A stretch of 64,000 nucleotides of DNA from Eubacteriales bacterium. GTDB lineage: Bacteria; Bacillota; Clostridia; Saccharofermentanales; DTU023. The translations under genes were made by a program, and so were the position numbers. How positions within the stretch are numbered: the first letter of the stretch is position 1; each line of letters opens with the position of its first letter. The stretch spans positions 1-64,000 of the forward strand of contig JAUNVR010000006.1 in assembly GCA_030537595.1 (NCBI GenBank). The letters run 5' to 3'. The notes beneath the pieces were generated by a model. That model ran no database searches. It saw only the letters and a list, made by a program, of their open reading frames with translations, and was not told the origin of the DNA. Shown here piece after piece: positions 41,907 through 50,320 of this stretch.

Positions 41907-42980
41907 TTACTTTTGTAAGTCCTCGGCCACAACCACAACCGGCTTGATTAAGTCCTCCGGCTTTTGGCGCATTAATTCGAGGGCCGGCTCGACACCTTCG
42001 AGACCATTAAAGAGGTGGGTAACTAGTGGGGCCAAGTCGAGGCGACCATGAGTGACCAAGCTGGCCAATCTTTCAAGCCGCAGACGTCCACCAGGCATTA
42101 GGCCACCCTTGATGGTTTTGTGACCCATGCCAACACCCCACTCCACGCGTGGGAGGCAGATACAGTCACCTTCACCGAAGTAGTTGACGTTGGCCACGCA
42201 ACCGCCAGCTTTGACACACTTTACTGCTTGGGGGAAGGTATGGACCGTACCACCAGCAATGATTACCTTGTCAACACCCTTACCATGGGTTAGTTCCATG
42301 ACTTGATCAACAATTGGAGCTTCCTTGTAATTAATAATCTCGCTTGCACCGTAACCCTTTGCAGCTTCAATACAATTCGGCCTAGTCCCAACTGCATAAA
42401 TCGCCGAAGCACCACCGAGGTAGGAGGCGGCAACAGACATCAAGCCAACAGGCCCAATTCCGATGACCAAAACTTCGTCGCCATATTTAATATCTGCCAA
42501 TTCAGCACCATGAAAACCCGTTGGCACCATGTCAGAGAGCATTGGTGCGAGGACGGGATCCACGCCTTCAGGAATTAGAGCTAAGTTACCATCAGCATCA
42601 TTGACATGAAAATATTCAGCAAAGACACCATCTTTAATATTTGAGAATTTCCACCCGGCTAACATTCCGCCAGAGTGCATCGGAAATCCAGCCTGAGCCT
42701 CGAGGGAGTTCCAATCCGGCGTAATTGCAGTCAAGAGAACCCTGTCTCCGACCTTGAAATCTTTAACTAAAGATCCGACTTCGACAATTTCGCCGGCCGC
42801 CTCGTGGCCTAAAACCATCTCGCTGCGTTCGCCGATTGCCCCCTCCCAAACCGTGTGACAGTCTGAAGTACAGGGCGCTAAAGAAATCGGCTTACAGATT
42901 GCATCCAGAGGGCCACATTCCGGCCTCGCCTTCTCGATCCAGCCGGTTTTACCAATACCTAACATTGCATATGCTTTCAT
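41907..42980 (-). CDS. adh: NADP-dependent secondary (isopropanol-type) alcohol dehydrogenase
   Basis: A zinc-dependent medium-chain dehydrogenase that interconverts secondary alcohols and ketones. From the ATG at 42980 (AAAGGA upstream) it has 357 residues, and the catalytic zinc ligands fall at the same numbers as in the well-studied clostridial enzyme: Cys37 (PCTSD), His59 (GHE) and Asp150 (LSDM). The NADP site is GIGPVGLM followed by VGTRPNCIEAAKGYG, whose Arg200 and Tyr218 favour the 2' phosphate. WKFSNIKDGVFAEYFHVNDAD and HKTIKGGLMPGGRLR are also conserved. The longer open frame upstream lacks family sequence. It may dispose of reductant. Confidence 0.95.
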   Translation of the reverse strand: MKAYAMLGIGKTGWIEKARPECGPLDAICKPISLAPCTSDCHTVWEGAIGERSEMVLGHEAAGEIVEVGSLVKDFKVGDRVLLTAITPDWNSLEAQAGFPMHSGGMLAGWKFSNIKDGVFAEYFHVNDADGNLALIPEGVDPVLAPMLSDMVPTGFHGAELADIKYGDEVLVIGIGPVGLMSVAASYLGGASAIYAVGTRPNCIEAAKGYGASEIINYKEAPIVDQVMELTHGKGVDKVIIAGGTVHTFPQAVKCVKAGGCVANVNYFGEGDCICLPRVEWGVGMGHKTIKGGLMPGGRLRLERLASLVTHGRLDLAPLVTHLFNGLEGVEPALELMRQKPEDLIKPVVVVAEDLQK

Positions 42981-43192
42981 AATTACGGGATCCTTTCGCC
43001 TCTGACAGTCCGCAAAAAATCTCTCGCGGAATGTCGCTTTAAGAAGATTTTCTCGGTCTTTGCTGATACAGCAGGGGTCCAAGCAAAAAATACTCCTCGC
43101 AGCAAAAATTCGCAATATTAAATGCATGATTTCGCTTATTTATTGGAAAACAAAAGTACTCCCCCCAGTTTTTTGTGCGTTTGACAATAAAA

Positions 43193-44722
43193 CTAGGCTT
43201 TAAAGAGGGCTAATTTTTTCTCGCTTTCGAGCTGAGCCCGCTCGATGTATAGTCCGATATCCTTAACATTTACATAGCGCTCTAAGCGCCGGCCAAAAAC
43301 CGCCTTAGAACTAGCGCCTGCCCCGAAGCCGATGACCGATATCCGATCACTCATCATTCCGACATTATAAATCGACTCTGTGCCCGGCAGGGCAAATCCG
43401 GTATTTTCTAAACCGGCTGTCAGATTCTTTTGGCGGTAGAGATAATAGGGTGCATAATTTTGGCTTCTTAAGAGTTTATGAGCCTCTTCCATAGCCCTGA
43501 ATAACTGCTCTGCTTGCGCCTTTAAAGCTTTCTTTTTCTCTACTTCTTCAGCTGCAATTAAGGCAAGTTGGGCCTGGTATTCTGCAGTACCAGCTACAGC
43601 TTTGACCTCGTGTCGCAAGCGCGCTGCCCGCTTCAAGGCTAGACTATGGAGCGTAATATTCTCTGGCTCTAAGGCCATTACAGCCCTTAGACTATGTAAA
43701 AACTCGGCCTCGCCCTCCCCCGGTAAACCACAGATTAAATCCATGTTTACAGAGTCAAAGTTTAGCGCCTTGAGATAGTCCGCAGCTTGGTAAAACTCTT
43801 CCACCGTATGATGTCTACCAATCCGCTTTAAGCTTTGATTGTGGAGGGTTTGAGGGTTGAGGCAGATCCGCTGAATTGGATAGTTTTTTAACAAGGCTAA
43901 CTTTTCCGGATCAAGACTATCCGGGCGCCCTGCCTCGAAAGTAACCTCCGCCCCTTCTTTTAAGGGCAGAATCGAGAAAACAGCAGTCAATAGGACTTCT
44001 AATTGCTCAGTAGACAAAGCTGATGGCGTTCCGCCCCCAAAATAGAGGGCTGAAACCCTTTCCTTCCGCCGCGCGTAAAAGTACTTTAAATCCTGGATGA
44101 TCGCTTGAACATAATCTCCTAAACGCTCAGCATACCTAGCTGCATCCTGCGCGATGAAAGAACAGTAAGCGCAGCGGGAATTGCAAAATGGGATGCCAAT
44201 ATAAACCATATCCTCTGACTTATCTAGCTTCGCTAAAATTGCCTGCTCCGCTCGGTTTGTTTCGATCAGGAGTGCCGCCTTTTCGGGACATAGACCATAA
44301 TCGCTTAAAAGTAAATTCTCGCTCTCTTTTTCACCATGTCGAGCGACTAGCTCAGCCGCGAGCATTGTGGGACGAACCCCAGTTAAGGCACCCCAAGGTC
44401 TTGATTCCCCGAGTAAGTCCACAAGTGATAGATAGAGTTGGCGCTTCAGCTCGCGCCGGATTAAAGACTCCTGTACCTCAGAGAAGATTTCCTGATCTGG
44501 GCTGTATTTTGTCCGACAGAGATAGCGCCCAGACCCTCCCAGAGGCTCTACAAATTGCTCGATTCTGAGCTCTTGATCAGCCGTGCACCCGAGCAGGGGA
44601 AAGCTCAAGCTGTAAGGTATTTCCAGCGGCTCTGGAGGAGCTTTTACGCCGGTAAAAAACAGCCTTAAAACCTCAGCAAAGGTCTCGAATCTTTGATTAT
44701 GATGAAAAGTAATTTTTAGCAC
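43193..44722 (-). CDS. hemZ: Radical SAM protein HemZ (coproporphyrinogen dehydrogenase-like)
   Basis: A 509-residue HemN-family protein. The radical SAM cluster motif is C-NSR-C-AY-C (CNSRCAYCSF) at about residue 180, preceded by the HemZ-type WGALTGVRPTMLAAELV segment and followed by YFGGGTPSALS and GLPGE. The start is a GTG at 44722 that overlaps the end of the acyltransferase-like gene by 26 bases. HemZ proteins are named after oxygen-independent heme synthesis, but many anaerobes with hemZ lack the other heme genes and no heme genes occur here, so the substrate is uncertain. Last gene of a four-gene operon. Confidence 0.88.
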   Translation of the reverse strand: MLKITFHHNQRFETFAEVLRLFFTGVKAPPEPLEIPYSLSFPLLGCTADQELRIEQFVEPLGGSGRYLCRTKYSPDQEIFSEVQESLIRRELKRQLYLSLVDLLGESRPWGALTGVRPTMLAAELVARHGEKESENLLLSDYGLCPEKAALLIETNRAEQAILAKLDKSEDMVYIGIPFCNSRCAYCSFIAQDAARYAERLGDYVQAIIQDLKYFYARRKERVSALYFGGGTPSALSTEQLEVLLTAVFSILPLKEGAEVTFEAGRPDSLDPEKLALLKNYPIQRICLNPQTLHNQSLKRIGRHHTVEEFYQAADYLKALNFDSVNMDLICGLPGEGEAEFLHSLRAVMALEPENITLHSLALKRAARLRHEVKAVAGTAEYQAQLALIAAEEVEKKKALKAQAEQLFRAMEEAHKLLRSQNYAPYYLYRQKNLTAGLENTGFALPGTESIYNVGMMSDRISVIGFGAGASSKAVFGRRLERYVNVKDIGLYIERAQLESEKKLALFKA

Positions 44723-45437
44723 GTGTAAAGCCTTCTAAACAGAGGATAAAAAATCCTTGGTGGACGAAGTAAAAGATTAACGCATGGCGGCCCAGAAAAG
44801 CAAGTGGCGAAAAGCGCAACTTAGACTGATTTTCAGCTCGAGCTAGCTTTTTTGGCGGATGGAAATAGACCCAGCTGTAAATTGCCATAAAGTAGAGCAA
44901 CCAGGGCCAGAGGGCCAGATAATCCGCCTGTGCTGGGAGAGGATAGTTTTGGCTTAGAGCTGAGTTTTGATAAAGCTTAGTCATAAGACTCGCGATCAAA
45001 ATCGCGCCTAGGCTCAATAACCAGCTGGCAAGGAGGGGCCGCTTTAAATCCTGGCTAAGATAAATAATCAGTCGGGCTAGGGCAATTAGCATCAGCATGT
45101 TCCAAAAAATATAAAGCTCCTGCCCGCTAAGCAAACTCAGCAGCGAGGTCAAGAAGCAGAGCAAGACTGCGGCAGCGATCTGGCGCCACAAGCCCCGCTT
45201 TGATTGCCGTTTACTCAGTCCAGCTGTAAAGGCCGAACAGGCAATAAAAATACAGACAATTAATAAGTGCAGCGGATAGAAAAAAGCTCGACCCAAGCCT
45301 AAATCAACATCATATAGGTACTGCAAATCAAAGCAGAAATGGTGGACAAACATCAAAAGTACGGCAGCACCTCTAATTTGATCCAGGCGGCGGAAGCGTC
45401 CCGCCGCCTGCTTTATTGCTCCAGCTTTTAGGGACAT
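44697..45437 (-). CDS. HGSNAT/DUF1624-like membrane acyltransferase
   Basis: A 246-residue protein with about seven membrane helices. The N-terminal pattern RFRRLDQIRGAAVLLMFVHHFCFDL is the hallmark of DUF1624/heparan-alpha-glucosaminide N-acetyltransferase-like proteins, with the RG and HHF residues thought to be catalytic. The C-terminal FLGRHALIFYFVHQG also matches. Bacterial members may acetylate sugars of the envelope, but no substrate is established. It starts directly after the pepF stop and overlaps hemZ, so it is translationally coupled on both sides. Confidence 0.85.
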   Translation of the reverse strand: MSLKAGAIKQAAGRFRRLDQIRGAAVLLMFVHHFCFDLQYLYDVDLGLGRAFFYPLHLLIVCIFIACSAFTAGLSKRQSKRGLWRQIAAAVLLCFLTSLLSLLSGQELYIFWNMLMLIALARLIIYLSQDLKRPLLASWLLSLGAILIASLMTKLYQNSALSQNYPLPAQADYLALWPWLLYFMAIYSWVYFHPPKKLARAENQSKLRFSPLAFLGRHALIFYFVHQGFFILCLEGFTRAKNYFSS

Positions 45438-47255
45438 CTAGCAGCCTAGCTCCGCAGTCAATTTCTCACAAGTTCCAATCAGTTCATCAATATAGGCTAT
45501 TGTGCGCTTCAAGGGTGCATCGGTACTGATATCAATCCCCGCTAAAGCAGCCTGCTCAAGCGGCCTTAAACTATTCCCCGAGCTGAGGAAGCGACGCCAA
45601 TCTGAAAGAGCGCTTGGACCTTCTTCACGCAGTCTTTGGAACATTTCTGTACCAATGGTTAGACCCGCTGAGTAAGTAAAGGAATAGAGCCCAGAGTAAT
45701 AGTGGGGCTGGCGCATCCAAGTCAGTTCAGCTCCCTCATCTAAAATTACACTGTCGCCCCAGAACTCAGATAAAACTTCCTTGAAGACCCGCTTACATAT
45801 CTCAGCATTGATCGTTTCGCCCTGATCGACCAGGCGGTATATCTCGCGCTGATAGGCAGCTTCATGGAGGTGAGTGACCATATTGTGATAGTAGGTATTG
45901 CCAACAATTAATGAGGCGACCCAACGCTTAAAGCGCGGTTCCGCAGAGTCCTGTTCGAGTAAATGATAAGCGAGTAAAAGCTCATGGAAGGTTGACGGTG
46001 CCTCTACACTATAAAGGCTCATCCCCCGCTGCAGGAAAGTCTGGTCAGCTTCAGAAAAGATAAACTGTCCAGCATGACCTAACTCGTGAATCAGGGTGAA
46101 AACTTCGGCCATTGAATTATCCCAATTCAGCAGAATATAGGGATGAACATTTGGCACATGGCTAGCAAAACCGCCGGTCGACTTGCCATCATTTTGGGCA
46201 AAGTCTAACCAACGCTCAGGAAATGCTTTGAGTAAAAGCTCGCGATAATCCTCACCCATCGGCTCGAGGGCTGCAGCACAAAGCTCTCTAGCTTCTTGAG
46301 GCTCGATTTCTGAAGTAAATTCGGGATCCAAGGGCAATTTAAGGTCTGAGAAATAGAGTTCGTCAAGCCCGTGAACCTGCTTTAAAAGCTGCGCATAACG
46401 ACGCATCGGTCCCTTCAACTCCGCCATAATCGTATCGATCTGGCGATCATGCATTTCTGCTGTAACCTTTTGTGAATGGAGAAGGTAATCAAAGACAGAA
46501 GGGAACTTTCTCAATTCAGAAATCTGCTTATTGTATTGCAAGTTCTGGTTAAAGATTGCTGCCGTAATCTCCTCATAGCTGGCCAAAACCTTGGAGAACT
46601 CTTTAAAGCTCTTCCTTCTCAGCTCAGTATTCGGACTATAGCAATAGTTATTTTCATAGAGCACATATGACAGCGGGTAGTTCTTGTCCTGAACTCTAAA
46701 GTCAGGGAATTCCATGTCATTAAACTTAACCGTATTGTAAAGCTCTTCTGAACTAGTTAAGGTCGGTTTCAAAACCGCCAGTGCGGCTTCAGTTTCTGGG
46801 CTTAAACGATGTGGTATCCACTCGATTATCTCAGTCAGAAACATCTCATACTGCGGTGCAGCTTCGGCCAGAGCCCGCAGCTTTTCTTCCCCAGCTTCAG
46901 CCAGTTCAGTTTCAACAAAGGAAAGCTCCGCAAATAGGGGGTTGAATTCCATCGAGACTCGGCTCCAGGCAGCACGTCGTTCGGGATTCTTCATCTCCAC
47001 GACAAAGCCCAGGAAATAGTAGTCTAGATGCTTATAAATGTTCTTCAGCAAGGCCTCATAATCTGCTAAGAACTCTATAAGCTCTGCTGAACTTTCTAAG
47101 CTTTTTAGCTGGCCACGATATTTTTCTAAAAATAGCTTAAACTCAGCTAAAATCTGCTTTTCCTCTACTTTGGCAGCCTCATCATCTGGATAAATCGCCG
47201 TCAAATCCCAGCATAGTGCCGGATCTACTTCTGATCTTTGGGGGAATGTTTTCAT
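45438..47255 (-). CDS. pepF: Oligoendopeptidase F, M3 family
   Basis: A cytoplasmic zinc peptidase that degrades short peptides. The active-site HExxH occurs in FTLIHELGHAGQF (about residue 389), with a Glu of the third ligand in SVEAPSTFHELLLA downstream, the M3 pattern. Length 605 matches PepF. The N-terminal region (WDLTAIYPDDEAAKVEEK) is typical. AAAGAGG precedes the ATG. Peptide turnover suits an amino-acid fermenter: it would supply glycine and other amino acids for the Stickland pathway. Second gene of the pgeF-pepF-acyltransferase-hemZ operon. Confidence 0.95.
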   Translation of the reverse strand: MKTFPQRSEVDPALCWDLTAIYPDDEAAKVEEKQILAEFKLFLEKYRGQLKSLESSAELIEFLADYEALLKNIYKHLDYYFLGFVVEMKNPERRAAWSRVSMEFNPLFAELSFVETELAEAGEEKLRALAEAAPQYEMFLTEIIEWIPHRLSPETEAALAVLKPTLTSSEELYNTVKFNDMEFPDFRVQDKNYPLSYVLYENNYCYSPNTELRRKSFKEFSKVLASYEEITAAIFNQNLQYNKQISELRKFPSVFDYLLHSQKVTAEMHDRQIDTIMAELKGPMRRYAQLLKQVHGLDELYFSDLKLPLDPEFTSEIEPQEARELCAAALEPMGEDYRELLLKAFPERWLDFAQNDGKSTGGFASHVPNVHPYILLNWDNSMAEVFTLIHELGHAGQFIFSEADQTFLQRGMSLYSVEAPSTFHELLLAYHLLEQDSAEPRFKRWVASLIVGNTYYHNMVTHLHEAAYQREIYRLVDQGETINAEICKRVFKEVLSEFWGDSVILDEGAELTWMRQPHYYSGLYSFTYSAGLTIGTEMFQRLREEGPSALSDWRRFLSSGNSLRPLEQAALAGIDISTDAPLKRTIAYIDELIGTCEKLTAELGC

Positions 47256-47288
47256 AAGTCACCTCTTTTTCTTTTGACTTTATAATAC

Positions 47289-48188
47289 TTAATTAATTGC
47301 CGTGAAACTCATCATCAAGCCGAATCTCTCCCGGCCATCACGTCGGTATGAATGATAGGCTGGCTCGGCGAAAGTAGAGCCTCCTACCCGGAATAGCTGA
47401 CCATTTTGCAAGCCAAATTTTTCTGCCTGTAAGCTAATTGCCAAACCCAGGTTCAGCTCATATTTTAGCTCAGAACGTCGTTTAATTACGCCTGAGTTTT
47501 GACCAAAGCTCTGCATAAAAGGCTCTGCAACATCTGCTTCTACCTCGTAGTCCTCAGCGCCAATCATCGGGCCTAGAACCATAATTAAATCTGCTAATTC
47601 TACAGCATGATACTTCGTCAGATAATTTAACGCATGGAGGGGGAATAAGGCCAAAGTCCCACGCCAACCGGAGTGCAAATTAAGCAGCAGCTTTTGGCGT
47701 TGGTCAAAAATAATGACCGGTGCACAATCAGCATGCGTCGAAGCTGTAATCAGCTCAGGCTCACTAGTTAAAATCCCGTCCACAGAATGGTAGCGATAGC
47801 CAAAACCCAGCTGCTCTGCTTCGAGCTCAGTCGGAAATTGATTTACCGATTCAGCTTCAGGCATGAAGTCCACAACTCTAGCACGGCTATAAGCTGCTTC
47901 GCGGAGAGGTATAATCAGCCGAGAACTATGACATTGGCGCATGATTACTAAATCCTTCGGCTCAGAGTCTTGGCGCAAGCTAAACTGCTCTTTAACCGCT
48001 TTAAAAGGCGCCTTCCCCTCCGCCGTAGTAGCAGGCTGATCTGCTGCCAGCGACATATCCCAGTCACTGCCGCTTAGGATATATTCAAAACCTCTATCTG
48101 CTAATTCCGGAAAGCGATAAAGCAAACCTGACTTGCCTCCAGATTCTAGCGCTATACTTTCCTGCTTTAAATACCTTGCTTCTAACAT
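47289..48188 (-). CDS. pgeF: Peptidoglycan editing factor PgeF / multicopper-like purine nucleoside phosphorylase (YfiH/YlmD family)
   Basis: The 299-residue product has the family's zinc-site motifs: ITASTHADCAPVIIFD and LLNLHSGWRGTL, with a second His cluster (STFAEPAYHSYRRDGRERFGLMMSF). Members act as purine nucleoside phosphorylases or adenosine deaminases and help edit peptidoglycan. The N-terminal ~60 residues are less conserved. GGGGAAG precedes the ATG. It heads the operon with pepF. In other Firmicutes the gene lies near division genes; that context is absent here. Confidence 0.9.
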   Translation of the reverse strand: MLEARYLKQESIALESGGKSGLLYRFPELADRGFEYILSGSDWDMSLAADQPATTAEGKAPFKAVKEQFSLRQDSEPKDLVIMRQCHSSRLIIPLREAAYSRARVVDFMPEAESVNQFPTELEAEQLGFGYRYHSVDGILTSEPELITASTHADCAPVIIFDQRQKLLLNLHSGWRGTLALFPLHALNYLTKYHAVELADLIMVLGPMIGAEDYEVEADVAEPFMQSFGQNSGVIKRRSELKYELNLGLAISLQAEKFGLQNGQLFRVGGSTFAEPAYHSYRRDGRERFGLMMSFTAIN

Positions 48189-48352
48189 AATTCTTCCCCA
48201 CTGTCTCAGCCGAGCTGAAGAGCACTCTGAGTTAATATTAAATCCACACTTATGCTATCATGTCTACGACTATCGAAATAGAGCAAGTCTGGCTAAAGTC
48301 TGGATTTATGAGCTGATCGACTTGCTAAATGAATAAAAAGGAAGGCTAATAT

Positions 48353-49675
48353 ATGACTGTAAAAACTCGCAGTTCAGAATCAATCGCAGCCGCAGAACGT
48401 CTCCTCGACTTTATTGCAGCATCTCCAACTGCTTATCAAGCGGTTAAAGAACTGAGTAATTTGCTCGATGCTCATGGTTTTAAAGAATACAAACTCTCCG
48501 AGCTCAAGCAGCTAAAAACAGGTGATCGAGGTTACTACCTTAAAAATGCTTCCGCTATTGCAGCCTTTGTCGTAGGTGCTGACCCGATTGAAAATGGCTT
48601 CCAAATTTTCGGAGCTCATACGGACAGCCCTTCCCTAAGAATTAAACCTAATTCCATCTCAATTAAAGATGGGATTTTACGCCTGACCACAGAGGTCTAT
48701 GGTGGACCGATCCTGAACACCTACTTCGATCGCCCACTATCTCTAGCTGGCCGTGTTGTGCTGAAGTCGGATAATTACTTAAAACCAAAGATCCAAAATG
48801 TCGACTTAGAAGAGGCGCTACTAATTCTGCCAAATCTTTGCATCCACATGAACAGAGAAGTCAATGACGGGGTGAAAATCGCTCGTGAGAAGGTGCTTTT
48901 GCCCTTTGTTGCAATGGCGAATGACCTACCTGAAGATCCTGAACTTTGGCTCAGAAAGAAACTTGCTCAGAAGCTAAATCTAGATCCTTCTAGCATCCTC
49001 GATTACGACTTATACATATATGAATGCGCTAAACCCAGCTTTGTCGGTGAAGAAAAGGCCTTTATCTCGACTGGCCGGCTCGACAATTTGGCCATGGCCT
49101 GGGCTGGGATTTATAACCTGGCAAAAGCGGCTGATCAAATTGGTCCTGGCTTGAAAATTGCTCTGGCCACAGACCATGAGGAAGTTGGCTCTGGCTCGAA
49201 GCAGGGTGCAGCATCAGCCTTTATCAGAGATTTCCTCGAAAGCTTATATCTCGCTTTAGGTGCAAGCCGGCAAGAGTTTTTAGCCAGCTTTGACCGCTCC
49301 TACATGATTTCTGCCGACCTAGCACACGCCCTACACCCCAACTATAGTGAGATGGCTGATCCAGATCATCGTCCCTTAATTAATGGGGGCCCGGTAATTA
49401 AAGTTGCAGCAAGTCAGGCCTACGCTACTGATGCAGTATCAGCCGGGATCTTCCGCAGTCTCTGCGCCAATGCTGGAGTGCCCTGTCAAGTCTTTACTAA
49501 CCGTTCAGATTTACGCGGCGGCTCGACAATTGGACCTATTACCTCGACCAGAGTACCGGTCTCGACTGTTGATATTGGAACTGCAATCTGGGGCATGCAT
49601 TCACTTCGAGAAACCGGCGGAACAGACGATGTGCTCTATATGGACAAGCTCTGCCACTATTACTTTACTCACTAG
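48353..49675 (+). CDS. M18 family aminopeptidase
   Basis: A 440-residue zinc aminopeptidase of the DAP/ApeB type. Metal ligands are seen in FGAHTDSPSLRI (His-Thr-Asp), LDNLAMAWAG, ATDHEEVGSGSKQGA (the EE pair, catalytic Glu) and the SADLAHALHPNY C-terminal motif. It probably removes acidic N-terminal residues from peptides. The AAGGAAGG site lies 8 bases before the ATG. It is divergent from pgeF with a ~165 bp gap and is another peptide-breaking enzyme in a window for an amino-acid fermenter. Confidence 0.95.
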   Translation: MTVKTRSSESIAAAERLLDFIAASPTAYQAVKELSNLLDAHGFKEYKLSELKQLKTGDRGYYLKNASAIAAFVVGADPIENGFQIFGAHTDSPSLRIKPNSISIKDGILRLTTEVYGGPILNTYFDRPLSLAGRVVLKSDNYLKPKIQNVDLEEALLILPNLCIHMNREVNDGVKIAREKVLLPFVAMANDLPEDPELWLRKKLAQKLNLDPSSILDYDLYIYECAKPSFVGEEKAFISTGRLDNLAMAWAGIYNLAKAADQIGPGLKIALATDHEEVGSGSKQGAASAFIRDFLESLYLALGASRQEFLASFDRSYMISADLAHALHPNYSEMADPDHRPLINGGPVIKVAASQAYATDAVSAGIFRSLCANAGVPCQVFTNRSDLRGGSTIGPITSTRVPVSTVDIGTAIWGMHSLRETGGTDDVLYMDKLCHYYFTH

Positions 49676-49687
49676 AAAGCTAGGATA

Positions 49688-49705
49688 AAAACTAGCCCTA
49701 GTTTT
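49688..49705 (+). terminator. Short palindromic terminator-like hairpin after the M18 gene
   Basis: AAAACTAG and CTAGTTTT flank two bases (CC); the right arm doubles as the T tract. The stem is short and A/T rich, so termination would be weak. Confidence 0.4.
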
Positions 49706-49798
49706 ACAGCAGTCAAAGAAGAGTGTAAAGTAGTATAGATAATGACTTTAAGCGAAAAATTTGCTTAATCGCAAAGATTTATTAAAGAGGTCGATAAT

Positions 49799-50263
49799 AT
49801 GAGTACAGAAAAAAGCAATAAGCCAATTCGCAAGGTGCAGCCAGGAGCAGCTAAGCCGGTCAGGAGTCCTAGACCAGCAAATGTTCCGCGCGAGCGCCCA
49901 GTTCCGAGAGATGTTGCTCGGCCCCGCGCTAAACGCCCAGCCGTCCTACTCGACGAGCGCGATCGCCGCGCCCTGACCACAGCCACGGCGAAAAAGCCGG
50001 AGCGTGGATCGTCAACCCTGGGTCTCTGGCTAATGATGATACCCCTCGTCATTCTCCTAGTTCTTTCACTAGTCTTTAACTTCCTACTCTATAAGGATGC
50101 TAGAGAGCAAGCAGCAGATAATCTAAAGTTGACTAGAGAAATGACTCAAATGCAGGAAGATGTACAAAACGGCCTCAGTCGCATTGATTTACAACAAAAT
50201 GAAATAGAACAAGTTAAGCAAGCTATAAAAACACTAGAAAGCTGGCTAACAGATAGCGAATAA
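49799..50263 (+). CDS. Small single-pass membrane protein with basic N-terminus and coiled coil
   Basis: A 154-residue protein with three parts. Residues 1-70 are disordered and rich in Arg, Pro and Lys (RKVQPGAAKPVRS, RPANVPRERPVPRDVARPRA). Residues ~77-100 form one membrane helix (LWLMMIPLVILLVLSLVFNFLLY). Residues ~105-150 form a coiled coil (REMTQMQEDVQNGLSRIDLQQNEI). This is the layout of FtsL/DivIC-like division proteins, but no specific motif supports that, so I leave function open. AGAGG lies 9 bases before the ATG. Followed by a bidirectional hairpin. Confidence 0.75.
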   Translation: MSTEKSNKPIRKVQPGAAKPVRSPRPANVPRERPVPRDVARPRAKRPAVLLDERDRRALTTATAKKPERGSSTLGLWLMMIPLVILLVLSLVFNFLLYKDAREQAADNLKLTREMTQMQEDVQNGLSRIDLQQNEIEQVKQAIKTLESWLTDSE

Positions 50264-50280
50264 AAGCTGTCTAGATATAA

Positions 50281-50309
50281 GAAACCCCGTTAGTTCATAA
50301 CGGGGTTTC
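50281..50309. terminator. Bidirectional hairpin between convergent genes
   Basis: Arms GAAACCCCGTTA and TAACGGGGTTTC are perfect over 12 bp with a 5-base loop. It lies between the coiled-coil protein (plus) and the FemXAB gene (minus), 18 and 12 bases from the respective stops. The tails are only moderately T rich. Confidence 0.75.
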
Positions 50310-50320
50310 AATCATTAAAT

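Noticed and set aside
43001-43127. 49-codon N-terminal extension of the alcohol dehydrogenase
   Set aside because: The family starts MKAYAMLG-like at 42980 with its own AAAGGA site, and zinc-ligand numbering matches only from there.
49765-50052. 95-codon minus-strand frame opposite the small membrane protein
   Set aside because: Arg/Ser-rich shadow of the basic N-terminus of the plus-strand gene, with no binding site or neighbour logic.
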